Source: HGM05232 sp036661515
GTDB lineage: Bacteria; Bacteroidota; Bacteroidia; Bacteroidales; Muribaculaceae
Direction of reading: 5' to 3'
DNA length: 5,829 nucleotides
NCBI GenBank assembly: GCA_036661515.1
Contig: JAVWYO010000118.1
Location: 1-5,829, forward strand
The notes under the pieces were generated by a model. It was not told where the DNA came from, did not search any database, and saw only the letters and a program-made list of their open reading frames with translations. Shown in pieces: positions 1 to 5,829 of this stretch (position 1 is its first letter; each line of letters starts with the position of its first letter). Both the position numbers and the translations under genes were made by a program.

Positions 1-199
1 ATGTCTTTATTGGTGTCATTACAATAAAAGCACTTACCAAGAATGCGATAGCAGCAATGATAATGATAGATGAAATCACAACTTTTACTCTCGACAGCTT
101 AATACTCCAAAGCTCATTGAAAGTATTTTCACTGACAAATATCAATCGATAACGACGTTTTATTTTTTGAGTAGAAAACTTATAGTCAGATAATTTCAT
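1..199 (-). CDS. Probable M23-family metallopeptidase, N-terminal fragment
   Basis: This is the start of a gene on the minus strand: 66 codons plus one base, cut by the left edge, beginning at the ATG complementary to 197-199. The fragment begins MKLSDYKFST, has a basic stretch (KIKRRYR), then a segment reading SENTFNELWSIKLSR, one hydrophobic transmembrane helix at about residues 40-61, and ends in TPIKT. This order (short basic cytoplasmic tail, 'ENT..E.WS..LSR' segment, single helix, 'TPI' just after it) is what I recall of the membrane-anchored M23 (LytM-like) peptidoglycan endopeptidases of Bacteroidales, whose zinc-binding catalytic domain lies near the C-terminus. That domain is outside the window, so the peptidase function is inferred from the N-terminus alone. 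The gene is divergent from the ompA-type gene and has its own promoter candidate at 231-238. An uncharacterised single-pass membrane protein is the alternative. Confidence 0.72.
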   Translation of the reverse strand, partial: MKLSDYKFSTQKIKRRYRLIFVSENTFNELWSIKLSRVKVVISSIIIIAAIAFLVSAFIVMTPIKT

Positions 200-230
200 G
201 TTGTAGATGTTTTTGTTTTCATTTCCGAAA

Positions 231-238
231 CAAAAATA
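231..238 (-). promoter_or_regulatory. Bacteroides-type -7 promoter element for the M23 peptidase gene
   Basis: Read on the minus strand, this site is TATTTTTG, a full match to the Bacteroides sigma-ABfr -7 consensus TAnnTTTG. It ends 32 bases before the ATG at 199, which leaves a leader of about 25 nt. No exact TTTG -33 box is visible at the usual spacing; the nearest candidates upstream are TTTA and TTGC. The same octamer occurs in front of the efflux operon at 1978-1985. Confidence 0.5.
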
Positions 239-416
239 AGAATAAGTTTTTGAATAAAGAGCAAGATATGAAGAAAGTGCATAAAAGGTAAATTTAAATG
301 ATTTGTAATGAACATAAAAAATATGCTTTTGTTATTAAATTAGAAAATAATCAAAATGTCGAGTTGTTAAGAGGACTTTACTCTATTCATAAGTAATAGT
401 ATAATGATTTACAATT

Positions 417-424
417 TAATTATG
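417..424 (+). promoter_or_regulatory. Weak candidate -7 element for the ompA-type gene
   Basis: TAATTATG matches five of the six fixed positions of TAnnTTTG and ends 22 bases before the ATG at 446, similar to the spacing at the two better promoters in this window. The surrounding AT-rich sequence makes chance matches likely. A TATAAT at 400-405 is not expected to be used by the main Bacteroides sigma factor. No other convincing promoter for this gene is visible in 200-445. Confidence 0.2.
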
Positions 425-445
425 TGAAATTAAAAAACAAAGAAA

Positions 446-1651
446 ATGAAAGCAAGAAACATCTTTTTTTCGATCACTGCCGTTAGTTCGGTACTGTTTA
501 TGGCTAATACCGCAAGCGCACAAGATGCACTTGTTGTTGAAGAAATTTCGGTGACAGAGACTCCGGTAGATTGTGGAGACCATTATTCATCTTCTTGGAG
601 AGATAATTGGTTTATTCAACTTGGCGCAGGAATACAAATGCCATTAGTGGAAAATTCATTGACGCAAGGTGACGCAAAACGGCATATTACATTAGCCATG
701 AATCTTGGTGTAGGGAAGTGGTTTTCACCTTATATGGGGTGGCGCTTTTCAGCTCTTGGTGGGGCAATACATTGGGATAGTGGCGATTTTAGTAAGGCAA
801 AGTATGTAAATCTAAATTTAGATTTTATGTGGGATATGCTAAACTCGGCAGGCGGAGTAAATACAAAGAGGATATTTAGTATCGTTCCATTTGTAGGACT
901 TGGAGCCACACATGTATGGGACATGCAGTCATCTGCACTAAATATATCGAGTAAAGATGGTATTAAACATCGTACATTTGCTATGCCTGTATCAGCTGGT
1001 ATTCAATTTAGATTTCGCTTGTGTAATTATGCCGATTTCTTCGTTGAAGCTCGTTCACAATTTTATGGAGACAACTTTAATGGTGTAGCATGTGGCAAAC
1101 CGATTGATATAAATGTATCGGCAATTGGCGGATTCACGATTCGTTTTACAGGTACCAAGTTTAATACTTATAATCCGTGCACGTATCTAAATTATATCAA
1201 TCAACTTAATAATCAAGTGAACGCACTACGTGAAGAGGTTGGTGCAACGGCAGCTGCTCTTGCAATTGCAGAATCTCAACTTCCTTGTCCACAAGTTACT
1301 CAAGTGCCATGCCCAGAGGTTCAAGCATCAACTCCAATGCTAACGTCGGTACGCTTTGCACTTAATTCGTCGGTGATAACAAACATGGAAATGATAAATG
1401 TATATAATGTTGCTGAATGGCTTAAAGCAAATCCTAATGCTAAATTATCTATCAATGGATATGCTGATAAAGATACTGGCACATCTAAGTATAATGAAAC
1501 GTTGTCACAACATCGCGCAAAAGCAGTAGAAGATGCACTTGTAAAATATGGTGTTAATGTGAATCGATTGACAATTAAAGCGCATGGAAGTGAGATGCAA
1601 CCTTATGACATCAATAATTGGAACCGTATAGTTTTATTTGTAGAAAAATAG
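446..1651 (+). CDS. OmpA-family outer membrane protein (porin-like barrel plus peptidoglycan-binding domain)
   Basis: This 401-residue protein is complete. Residues 1-25 are a signal peptide, with cleavage expected after ASA-25. Residues about 53-235 alternate short aromatic and glycine-rich strands, as expected for an eight-stranded OmpA-type outer-membrane barrel. Residues 245-295 form a linker with a heptad-like stretch (YINQLNNQVNALREEV) and two Cys-Pro motifs (PCPQV at 280-284, PCPEV at 288-292). Residues about 300-401 are the OmpA C-terminal domain. D341 in GYADKD and R357 in SQHRAKAV correspond to the Asp/Arg pair that binds diaminopimelate in known OmpA domains. The likely role is tethering the outer membrane to peptidoglycan, with possible slow pore activity, as in the OmpA-like proteins of Porphyromonas and Bacteroides. 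The ATG at 446 gives a normal signal peptide and follows an A-rich tract, typical of genes without a Shine-Dalgarno. The terminator at 1674-1715 and the divergent upstream gene indicate a single-gene transcript. Confidence 0.93.
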   Translation: MKARNIFFSITAVSSVLFMANTASAQDALVVEEISVTETPVDCGDHYSSSWRDNWFIQLGAGIQMPLVENSLTQGDAKRHITLAMNLGVGKWFSPYMGWRFSALGGAIHWDSGDFSKAKYVNLNLDFMWDMLNSAGGVNTKRIFSIVPFVGLGATHVWDMQSSALNISSKDGIKHRTFAMPVSAGIQFRFRLCNYADFFVEARSQFYGDNFNGVACGKPIDINVSAIGGFTIRFTGTKFNTYNPCTYLNYINQLNNQVNALREEVGATAAALAIAESQLPCPQVTQVPCPEVQASTPMLTSVRFALNSSVITNMEMINVYNVAEWLKANPNAKLSINGYADKDTGTSKYNETLSQHRAKAVEDALVKYGVNVNRLTIKAHGSEMQPYDINNWNRIVLFVEK

Positions 1652-1673
1652 TATTTGTCCTGTATTTAATGAT

Positions 1674-1715
1674 AGAGCCTGTGCAAAAAATGTGCAGGCT
1701 TTATTATTATTATTA
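1674..1715 (+). terminator. Rho-independent terminator after the ompA-type gene
   Basis: The left arm AGCCTGTGCA (1676-1685) pairs with TGTGCAGGCT (1691-1700) as a 10-bp stem with two adjacent G-U wobbles, around an AAAAA loop. The stem is followed directly by TTTATTATTATTATTA, an interrupted U-rich tail that includes five TTA units. It starts 22 bases after the stop codon. The T-rich tail lies only on the plus-strand side, so termination is predicted for the ompA transcript and not for minus-strand transcription. Confidence 0.75.
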
Positions 1716-1717
1716 TA

Positions 1718-1738
1718 GTACGCATCATAAGTGCGTAC
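1718..1738. repeat. Inverted repeat of GTACGCA
   Basis: GTACGCA at 1718-1724 and its exact reverse complement TGCGTAC at 1732-1738 are separated by a 7-base spacer. It could be a 7-bp hairpin or a two-site protein-binding operator. It is not followed closely by a strong T run, so a second terminator is less likely. The same heptamer recurs three times at 1781-1805. Confidence 0.65.
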
Positions 1739-1780
1739 ACTCAGTTTTATAACATTTTAATTATCAGATAGTTAATAGGG

Positions 1781-1805
1781 GTACGCACAGTACGCAGTGT
1801 ACGCA
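1781..1805. repeat. Three tandem GTACGCA heptamers at 9-base spacing
   Basis: GTACGCA occurs at 1781-1787, 1790-1796 and 1799-1805, so copies start exactly 9 bases apart with 2-base spacers (CA, GT). GGGG precedes the array (1778-1781) and ACCC followed by five T residues ends it (1805-1813), which might allow a weak GGGT/ACCC closing stem. Function is unknown. A cluster of operator-like sites, or a remnant of a mobile-element end, would both fit. Confidence 0.7.
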
Positions 1806-1840
1806 CCCTTTTTCATATTTCGCTGATTTACCGATTGTTA

Positions 1841-1848
1841 CAAAGATA
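1841..1848 (-). promoter_or_regulatory. Possible minus-strand -7 promoter element facing the GTACGCA repeats
   Basis: Read on the minus strand, the octamer is TATCTTTG, a full match to TAnnTTTG. No TTTG -33 box is visible about 19 bases upstream of it, and no recognised gene lies downstream. A transcript would start near 1835 and read leftward through the heptamer repeats. Because the octamer is easy to find by chance in AT-rich intergenic DNA, this is a weak call. Confidence 0.25.
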
Positions 1849-1909
1849 GTTGCTCACAGTGTATGATTTTTGTGAAAAAGGGGATTAAAGATTGCGTTTA
1901 GCTGGTATA

Positions 1910-1943
1910 TTTTCGGTTTCAGATGTTGATTTTTCGGTTTCAG
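1910..1943. repeat. 13-base direct repeat upstream of the efflux-operon promoter
   Basis: TTTTCGGTTTCAG is present exactly at 1910-1922 and 1931-1943. The copies start 21 bases apart, which is two helical turns, so a bound protein would meet both on the same DNA face. The array spans roughly -80 to -48 relative to the predicted start near 1991, a usual place for an activator site. A dimeric regulator binding half-sites in tandem is an inference; no regulator gene is in the window. Confidence 0.6.
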
Positions 1944-1957
1944 GAAAAGAATAATGG

Positions 1958-1985
1958 TTTGAAAAAAAATGAGGTGCTATTTTTG
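1958..1985 (+). promoter_or_regulatory. Bacteroides-type promoter of the adaptor-RND operon
   Basis: A TTTG box at 1958-1961 and TATTTTTG at 1978-1985 match the Bacteroides -33 (TTTG) and -7 (TAnnTTTG) elements. The 16-base gap is slightly shorter than the usual spacing of about 19. Transcription would begin near 1991. That leaves about 22 nt before the ATG at 2013 but only about 7 nt before the alternative TTG at 1998, which is part of the reason for choosing the ATG as start. Confidence 0.5.
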
Positions 1986-2012
1986 CTATCAAAATAATTG
2001 AAAGTCAAAAAG

Positions 2013-3065
2013 ATGTCACCATTAGTAAAATCCATTTTATTCATTAGCTTTTGTTCGTTTTACGCTTCATGCGTGTCAACAACAAGCGATGCAAAACGAC
2101 CCGATGTAATTGTAAAAGTATCTAACGTAAAGGTTCAGGAAACTGATAGCCATAAAGAATATGCTTTTATAGCAAAACCTTATAGGTTATCGGAATTATC
2201 TTTTCGTGTAGGTGGACCAATAGAGCGACTTGATCTTTATGCAGGTACCCATTATAAAAAAGGAGATGTAATAGCTTCTATTGACCCGCGCGATTTTCGT
2301 ATTAATAAGGAACGATCTGAAGCCGTTTATCGTCAAGCGAAAGCCGAGTTTGAACGTGTTAAAACTCTTTATGAAAAGAGCAACTTGTCAGCAAGTACTT
2401 ATGAAAAGGCAAGGGCAGAATATACAGCTACGAAGGCAAACTATGAAAGTGCAGTATATGAGTTGTCTGATACTCGATTAATAGCACCATTTAATGGCTA
2501 TATAGAGCAGGTGTATTTAGAAAAACATCAAGAGGCAAGAGCTGGAGAACCAGTGGTGTCTCTTGTGGAGATTGACCAGTTGAAAATAGAGGCTTATGTA
2601 AGTGAAAATATAGCTATTAATATGCAAAATGTTAAGGAGGTTTCTCTGCGTTTTGATGCAGAAATTGACAAAGTGTATAAAGCTAAAGTTGTGGAAATAT
2701 CAAAAAGCACAACACAAAATAATTTATCATATTTATTGACGGCATTACTCCCAAACAAAGATGGGAAGTTATTAGCGGGAATGTCGGGGAAAATATTTTT
2801 TGAGATGACTCCAAGTACTTCTAAGATGGCAGTAATACCACAAGTGGCATTGAGTCATCGCCAGTCTGTTGGTGATTATGTTTGGGTTGTAGATACTAAG
2901 ACCAACAAGGTTAGTAGGCGTAAGATTAGTTGTGGCGATTTATTGCCTAACGGCATGGTTTCAGTTATGGCAGGCTTAAAAGGAGATGAAACATTGGCAG
3001 TAAGCAGTCTACGCTTTTTATCAGAAGGAATGCAAGTCGGAATATCTAAAGATGTAGTGCGATGA
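2013..3065 (+). CDS. RND efflux periplasmic adaptor, lipoprotein (HlyD/AcrA type membrane fusion protein)
   Basis: This subunit should link an inner-membrane RND permease to an outer-membrane channel. From the ATG at 2013 it has 350 residues. Residues 1-19 are a lipoprotein signal peptide ending YAS-Cys20; Tyr at -3 is unusual but lipoboxes in this phylum are relaxed. The first lipoyl half is at about 61-95 (FRVGGPIERL, then KKGDVIASIDPRDF). A helical hairpin follows at 95-150, rich in Ala, Glu and Lys (RQAKAEFERVKTLYEK). The second lipoyl half is at 154-188 (DTRLIAPFNGYIEQV, then AGEPVVSLVEID). The beta-barrel (about 190-265) and membrane-proximal domain (about 270-345) complete the standard order, and the length is normal for the family. 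An in-frame TTG at 1998 would add MKVKK; the promoter position favours the ATG. The stop overlaps the permease start by 4 bases (ATGA), indicating translational coupling. Substrate cannot be told from sequence. Confidence 0.92.
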   Translation: MSPLVKSILFISFCSFYASCVSTTSDAKRPDVIVKVSNVKVQETDSHKEYAFIAKPYRLSELSFRVGGPIERLDLYAGTHYKKGDVIASIDPRDFRINKERSEAVYRQAKAEFERVKTLYEKSNLSASTYEKARAEYTATKANYESAVYELSDTRLIAPFNGYIEQVYLEKHQEARAGEPVVSLVEIDQLKIEAYVSENIAINMQNVKEVSLRFDAEIDKVYKAKVVEISKSTTQNNLSYLLTALLPNKDGKLLAGMSGKIFFEMTPSTSKMAVIPQVALSHRQSVGDYVWVVDTKTNKVSRRKISCGDLLPNGMVSVMAGLKGDETLAVSSLRFLSEGMQVGISKDVVR

Positions 3066-5829
3066 GTATTATAAAGTATATATTAAAGAACAAATCGGTT
3101 ACAATTTTATTGCTAATCCTAATCACTCTTGGAGGTGTCTTCTCATATGTAAAAATGGGTAAGCTCGAAGATGCTCCATTTACAATTAAGCAGGCATTAG
3201 TGATGACACCATATCCTGGAGCATCACCTTCAGAGGTTCAGACTCAAGTTACCGATGTGCTTGAGGAATCGATACAATCACTTGGTGAGTTGTATTACTT
3301 AAAGACTGAGAGTAGGGCAGGCATGTCGAAAATTACAGTTTATGTTAAGAAAGAGATTAGAGCCGATGAGATGCAACAGTTGTGGGATAAGTTGCGTCGT
3401 AAAGTAAATGATGTACAAGGCAAATTACCAAAAGGAGCATCAAAATCAGTTGTAAATGATGACTTTGGAGATGTGCTTGGCGTGTTTTATGGATTGACAG
3501 GTGCTGGTCGTACTTATCGAGAGCTTGAAGACCAAGCAAAATTAATAAAAAACAATTTGCTTACCGTTGCCGATGTTAGTAAGGTGGAACTATATGGCAC
3601 ACAAATTCCAACAATAGATGTAGAAGTCAGCCCATCGGTATTAGTCAATACAGGTGTCTCGACAAAGGATATAGCGCAAGCATTTGAGGCGCAGAATAAA
3701 GTTGTTGATGCCGGAGGAATAGAAACTGAAGATAATAGAATAAGAATAGAATCGACAGGTAATTTTTATTCGTTAGAGGATATTCGTAATTTGACAATAA
3801 TATCGCGCACAGGAGAGCATTTTAGACTTTGCGATATAGCTACAGTCAAAGATGGATATAAAACTCCAGCAGGAAATATCATGCGTATCAATGGCGAGGC
3901 AGGAATAGGCATTGCAATATCAACAGTTCCCACTGGCAATGTAGTGGATATGGCCAGTTTAGTGAAAGAACGAGTTGATGTCTTTTCAGCGACAATGCCA
4001 GAAGGTTTTAATCTTATATCTATATATGACCAAGGACATGAGTCGGCAGTAGCAAATGATGGATTTATTTTAAATTTGATAATCTCGGTAATAACTGTTG
4101 TCGCAATATTATTGTTTTTTATAGGCTTTAAAAACGGGCTATTAGTAGGTAGTGGCTTGATATTTTCAATTTTTGCAACTCTGATTGTAATGCTTGCCAG
4201 TGGCATAGCATTACAGCGAATGTCGCTTGCCGCTATTATTATAGCCATGGGAATGCTTGTTGATAATGCAATTGTCGTGTCGGATTCTGCATTAGTCAAC
4301 ATGCAAAGAGGAATGCGCAAGCGTGTAGCGATTCTACGCGCTTGCTCCTCGACTGCCATACCGTTGCTTGCAGCTACAGTTATAGCAATTCTAACGTTTC
4401 TACCTATATATTATTCACCTCATATCACAGGAGAACTATTATCATCATTAGTAATTGTAATAGGTGTATCGTTAATGTTTAGTTGGGTATTTGCTTTAAC
4501 TCAAACGCCATATTTTATACAGGAATTTGTTCGTCGTCCACGACCAGAAGAACTTAAAGCTACACTTTTTAGTGGTAAGATGTATGACCGTTTTAGAGGT
4601 TCATTGAGGTTTGTTATAAGGCATAAATATATTGCTATAACAATTTTGGTATTTATGCTTATTGCATCGGCATGGAGTTTTAAATTTATACCTAAAGTTT
4701 TTGTTCCATCTCTCGAAAAGCAGTACTTTACAGTTGATATGTGGCTACCCGAAGGAACACGCATAGAGAAAACGGATTCTGTAATAACAGCGATAGCAAA
4801 TTATATAAATAGACATGAACAGACTGAAATGGTATCGAGCTTTATAGGCAGAACGCCACCTCGTTATTATTTATCAAATGTAGCATTTGGTCCTCAGTCA
4901 AATTATGGACAGCTTTTAGTAAAATGTAAATCGCCAAAACAATCACGAGAACTACATGCTATCTTACAAGACTCGTTACGTGGAGAATATCCAGAGCCAC
5001 TGCTTAAGGTCAATAAATTTGAATTGAGTCCACTTACAGAAGCTCTTATTGAAGCAAGATTTTTAGGACCCGATGCGGCGGTACTTGATTCGCTGACAAC
5101 AGTTGCCATAGAGATAATGCGCAAAAATCATAAAGTGGCTGATGCTCGTAATGAGTGGGGCAATATGGCTATGATTATTCGCCCTGTTTATGACCCAGTG
5201 AGGGCAGGCACGCTTGGTATAACAAAATCATCGATGATGGAATCGGTTAAGTCAATAGGTGATGGGCTTCCTGTGGGTATCTATCGCGATGACGAGAAGC
5301 AGGTTCCCGTTTTATTAAAATCAAATGCTAAGCAAGTTACCGATGCTCGTTCACTTGGTGATTTCTCGATATGGAATGGTGAGAAATCAGCTCCTTTGTC
5401 GCAAGTCACAGAACGTATAGAAACTACATGGGAATATCCACAAATAAGGACTTATAATAGGCAACTCTCAATGGCCGCAATGTGTGGTGCAAAATCGGGT
5501 TATACTATGGCTGAAATTCATACTGAAATACGAGAGGAGATTGAAAATATAAAGTTGCCAGCAGGGTACACATTCTTTTGGGACTCACAATATAAAGACC
5601 AAAGTGAATCATTGCAGGCTATTGCAAAATTCTTTCCTTTAGCATTTTTGATGCTAATTGTTATCCTTGTAGCCCTATTTAGTAATTTCCGCGAGCCGCT
5701 AATTATTCTATGTGTATTGCCATTGTCAGTGATTGGTGTTGCCATAGGATTGCTACTTACAGGTTTTGAATTTGTATTTTTCCCTATTGCTGGTTGGCTT
5801 GGGCTGCTTGGTATGATAATAAAAAATGT
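3062..5829 (+). CDS. RND-family efflux permease, C-terminus cut by the window edge
   Basis: This open frame of 922 codons has no stop before the right edge; family members have about 1,010-1,040 residues, so roughly the last 100 are missing. It is the proton-driven inner-membrane pump of a tripartite efflux system. Visible order: TM1 (about 13-30); first periplasmic porter loop (31-334) with the RND signature YPGASPSEV and SRAGMSKITVYV; TM2-TM6 (335-478); TM7 (524-541); second periplasmic loop (542-855) opening with FVPSLEKQYFTVDMWLPEG; TM8 (857-875), TM9 (882-902) and the start of TM10, ending GMIIKN. TM4 carries LVDNAIVV with D401 and N402 where AcrB has D407/D408; K921 in TM10 matches AcrB K940. 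The motifs GKLEDAPFTIK and YRELEDQAK resemble, from memory, the TriC-like RND branch. It overlaps the adaptor gene by 4 bases. Codons stay in frame throughout with no sign of frameshift. The substrate is unknown. Confidence 0.95.
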   Translation, partial: MSIIKYILKNKSVTILLLILITLGGVFSYVKMGKLEDAPFTIKQALVMTPYPGASPSEVQTQVTDVLEESIQSLGELYYLKTESRAGMSKITVYVKKEIRADEMQQLWDKLRRKVNDVQGKLPKGASKSVVNDDFGDVLGVFYGLTGAGRTYRELEDQAKLIKNNLLTVADVSKVELYGTQIPTIDVEVSPSVLVNTGVSTKDIAQAFEAQNKVVDAGGIETEDNRIRIESTGNFYSLEDIRNLTIISRTGEHFRLCDIATVKDGYKTPAGNIMRINGEAGIGIAISTVPTGNVVDMASLVKERVDVFSATMPEGFNLISIYDQGHESAVANDGFILNLIISVITVVAILLFFIGFKNGLLVGSGLIFSIFATLIVMLASGIALQRMSLAAIIIAMGMLVDNAIVVSDSALVNMQRGMRKRVAILRACSSTAIPLLAATVIAILTFLPIYYSPHITGELLSSLVIVIGVSLMFSWVFALTQTPYFIQEFVRRPRPEELKATLFSGKMYDRFRGSLRFVIRHKYIAITILVFMLIASAWSFKFIPKVFVPSLEKQYFTVDMWLPEGTRIEKTDSVITAIANYINRHEQTEMVSSFIGRTPPRYYLSNVAFGPQSNYGQLLVKCKSPKQSRELHAILQDSLRGEYPEPLLKVNKFELSPLTEALIEARFLGPDAAVLDSLTTVAIEIMRKNHKVADARNEWGNMAMIIRPVYDPVRAGTLGITKSSMMESVKSIGDGLPVGIYRDDEKQVPVLLKSNAKQVTDARSLGDFSIWNGEKSAPLSQVTERIETTWEYPQIRTYNRQLSMAAMCGAKSGYTMAEIHTEIREEIENIKLPAGYTFFWDSQYKDQSESLQAIAKFFPLAFLMLIVILVALFSNFREPLIILCVLPLSVIGVAIGLLLTGFEFVFFPIAGWLGLLGMIIKN

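Larger units (their letters stand above)
1652..2012. other. Repeat-bearing intergenic region between the ompA-type gene and the efflux operon
   Basis: These 361 bases have no convincing protein-coding gene. From left to right they hold a terminator (1674-1715), an inverted GTACGCA pair (1718-1738), three tandem GTACGCA copies (1781-1805), a possible minus-strand -7 box (1841-1848), a 13-base direct repeat (1910-1943) and the efflux-operon promoter (1958-1985). Stretches 1739-1778 and 1849-1909 show nothing I can name, apart from a short CACAGTG near-palindrome at about 1855-1861. Confidence 0.6.

Noticed and set aside
400..405. TATAAT as a -10 box for the ompA-type gene
   Set aside because: The main sigma factor of Bacteroidota recognises TAnnTTTG rather than TATAAT, and no partner -35 box is evident.
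730..924. A 64-codon minus-strand frame inside the ompA-type gene
   Set aside because: It is antisense to the barrel-coding region and has no signal, motif or promoter of its own.
1701..1715. Five TTA units as a possible variable microsatellite
   Set aside because: They form the U-rich tail of the terminator and are too few and too far from any start codon to suggest phase variation.
1718..1805. CRISPR array or classical transposon ends
   Set aside because: The units are 7 bases with 2-base spacers, far too short for CRISPR, and there is no transposase gene or target-site duplication nearby.
2281..2481. A 66-codon plus-strand frame inside the adaptor gene
   Set aside because: It is out of frame with the adaptor across its lipoyl and hairpin region, where the adaptor frame is clearly conserved, so it is a shadow frame.
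3766..4359. A 197-codon open frame on the minus strand
   Set aside because: It lies wholly inside the RND permease frame, opposite well-conserved TM2-TM5 sequence. Its translation, rich in Ile, Thr and Ser, shows no family motif, so it is a shadow of the permease codons.
4501..5745. Three further minus-strand frames of 73-87 codons
   Set aside because: All are antisense to the RND permease, have no recognisable domain, and are explained by the codon composition of the real gene.

Overview
The window looks like chromosomal DNA of an AT-rich member of the Bacteroidota, probably order Bacteroidales. The evidence is: A-rich start regions without Shine-Dalgarno sequences; boxes matching the Bacteroides -7 promoter element TAnnTTTG; an OmpA-family porin of Bacteroidales type; and the first residues of a membrane-anchored M23 peptidase of the kind found throughout this group. 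Family names come from motif recognition in the translations, not from a database search.

Layout: (1) Positions 1-199, minus strand: the first 66 codons of a probable M23-family cell-wall peptidase, running off the left edge. (2) 200-445: a divergent intergenic region with a good promoter for the peptidase and only a weak candidate for the porin. (3) 446-1651, plus: a complete OmpA-family outer membrane protein with signal peptide, beta-barrel, cysteine/proline linker and peptidoglycan-binding domain, followed by a rho-independent terminator. (4) 1652-2012: a 361-base intergenic region, the least ordinary part of the window. It holds five copies of the heptamer GTACGCA (one inverted pair and three direct copies at exact 9-base spacing), a possible minus-strand promoter, a 13-base direct repeat at 21-base spacing, and a promoter for the next operon. 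(5) 2013-5829, plus: a two-gene operon with a 4-base ATGA overlap, encoding a lipoprotein periplasmic adaptor (HlyD/AcrA type) and an RND efflux permease. The permease is open to the right edge and lacks roughly its last 100 residues.

The adaptor and permease would form the inner-membrane part of a tripartite proton-driven efflux pump. No TolC-like outer-membrane channel is in the window; it may be encoded just beyond the right edge or elsewhere. The OmpA protein is a separate transcription unit that anchors the outer membrane to peptidoglycan. No RNA genes, insertion sequences or CRISPR arrays were seen. I do not see a clearly new biological system; the repeats at 1718-1805 and the paired repeat in front of the efflux operon are the best candidates for undescribed regulatory structure.
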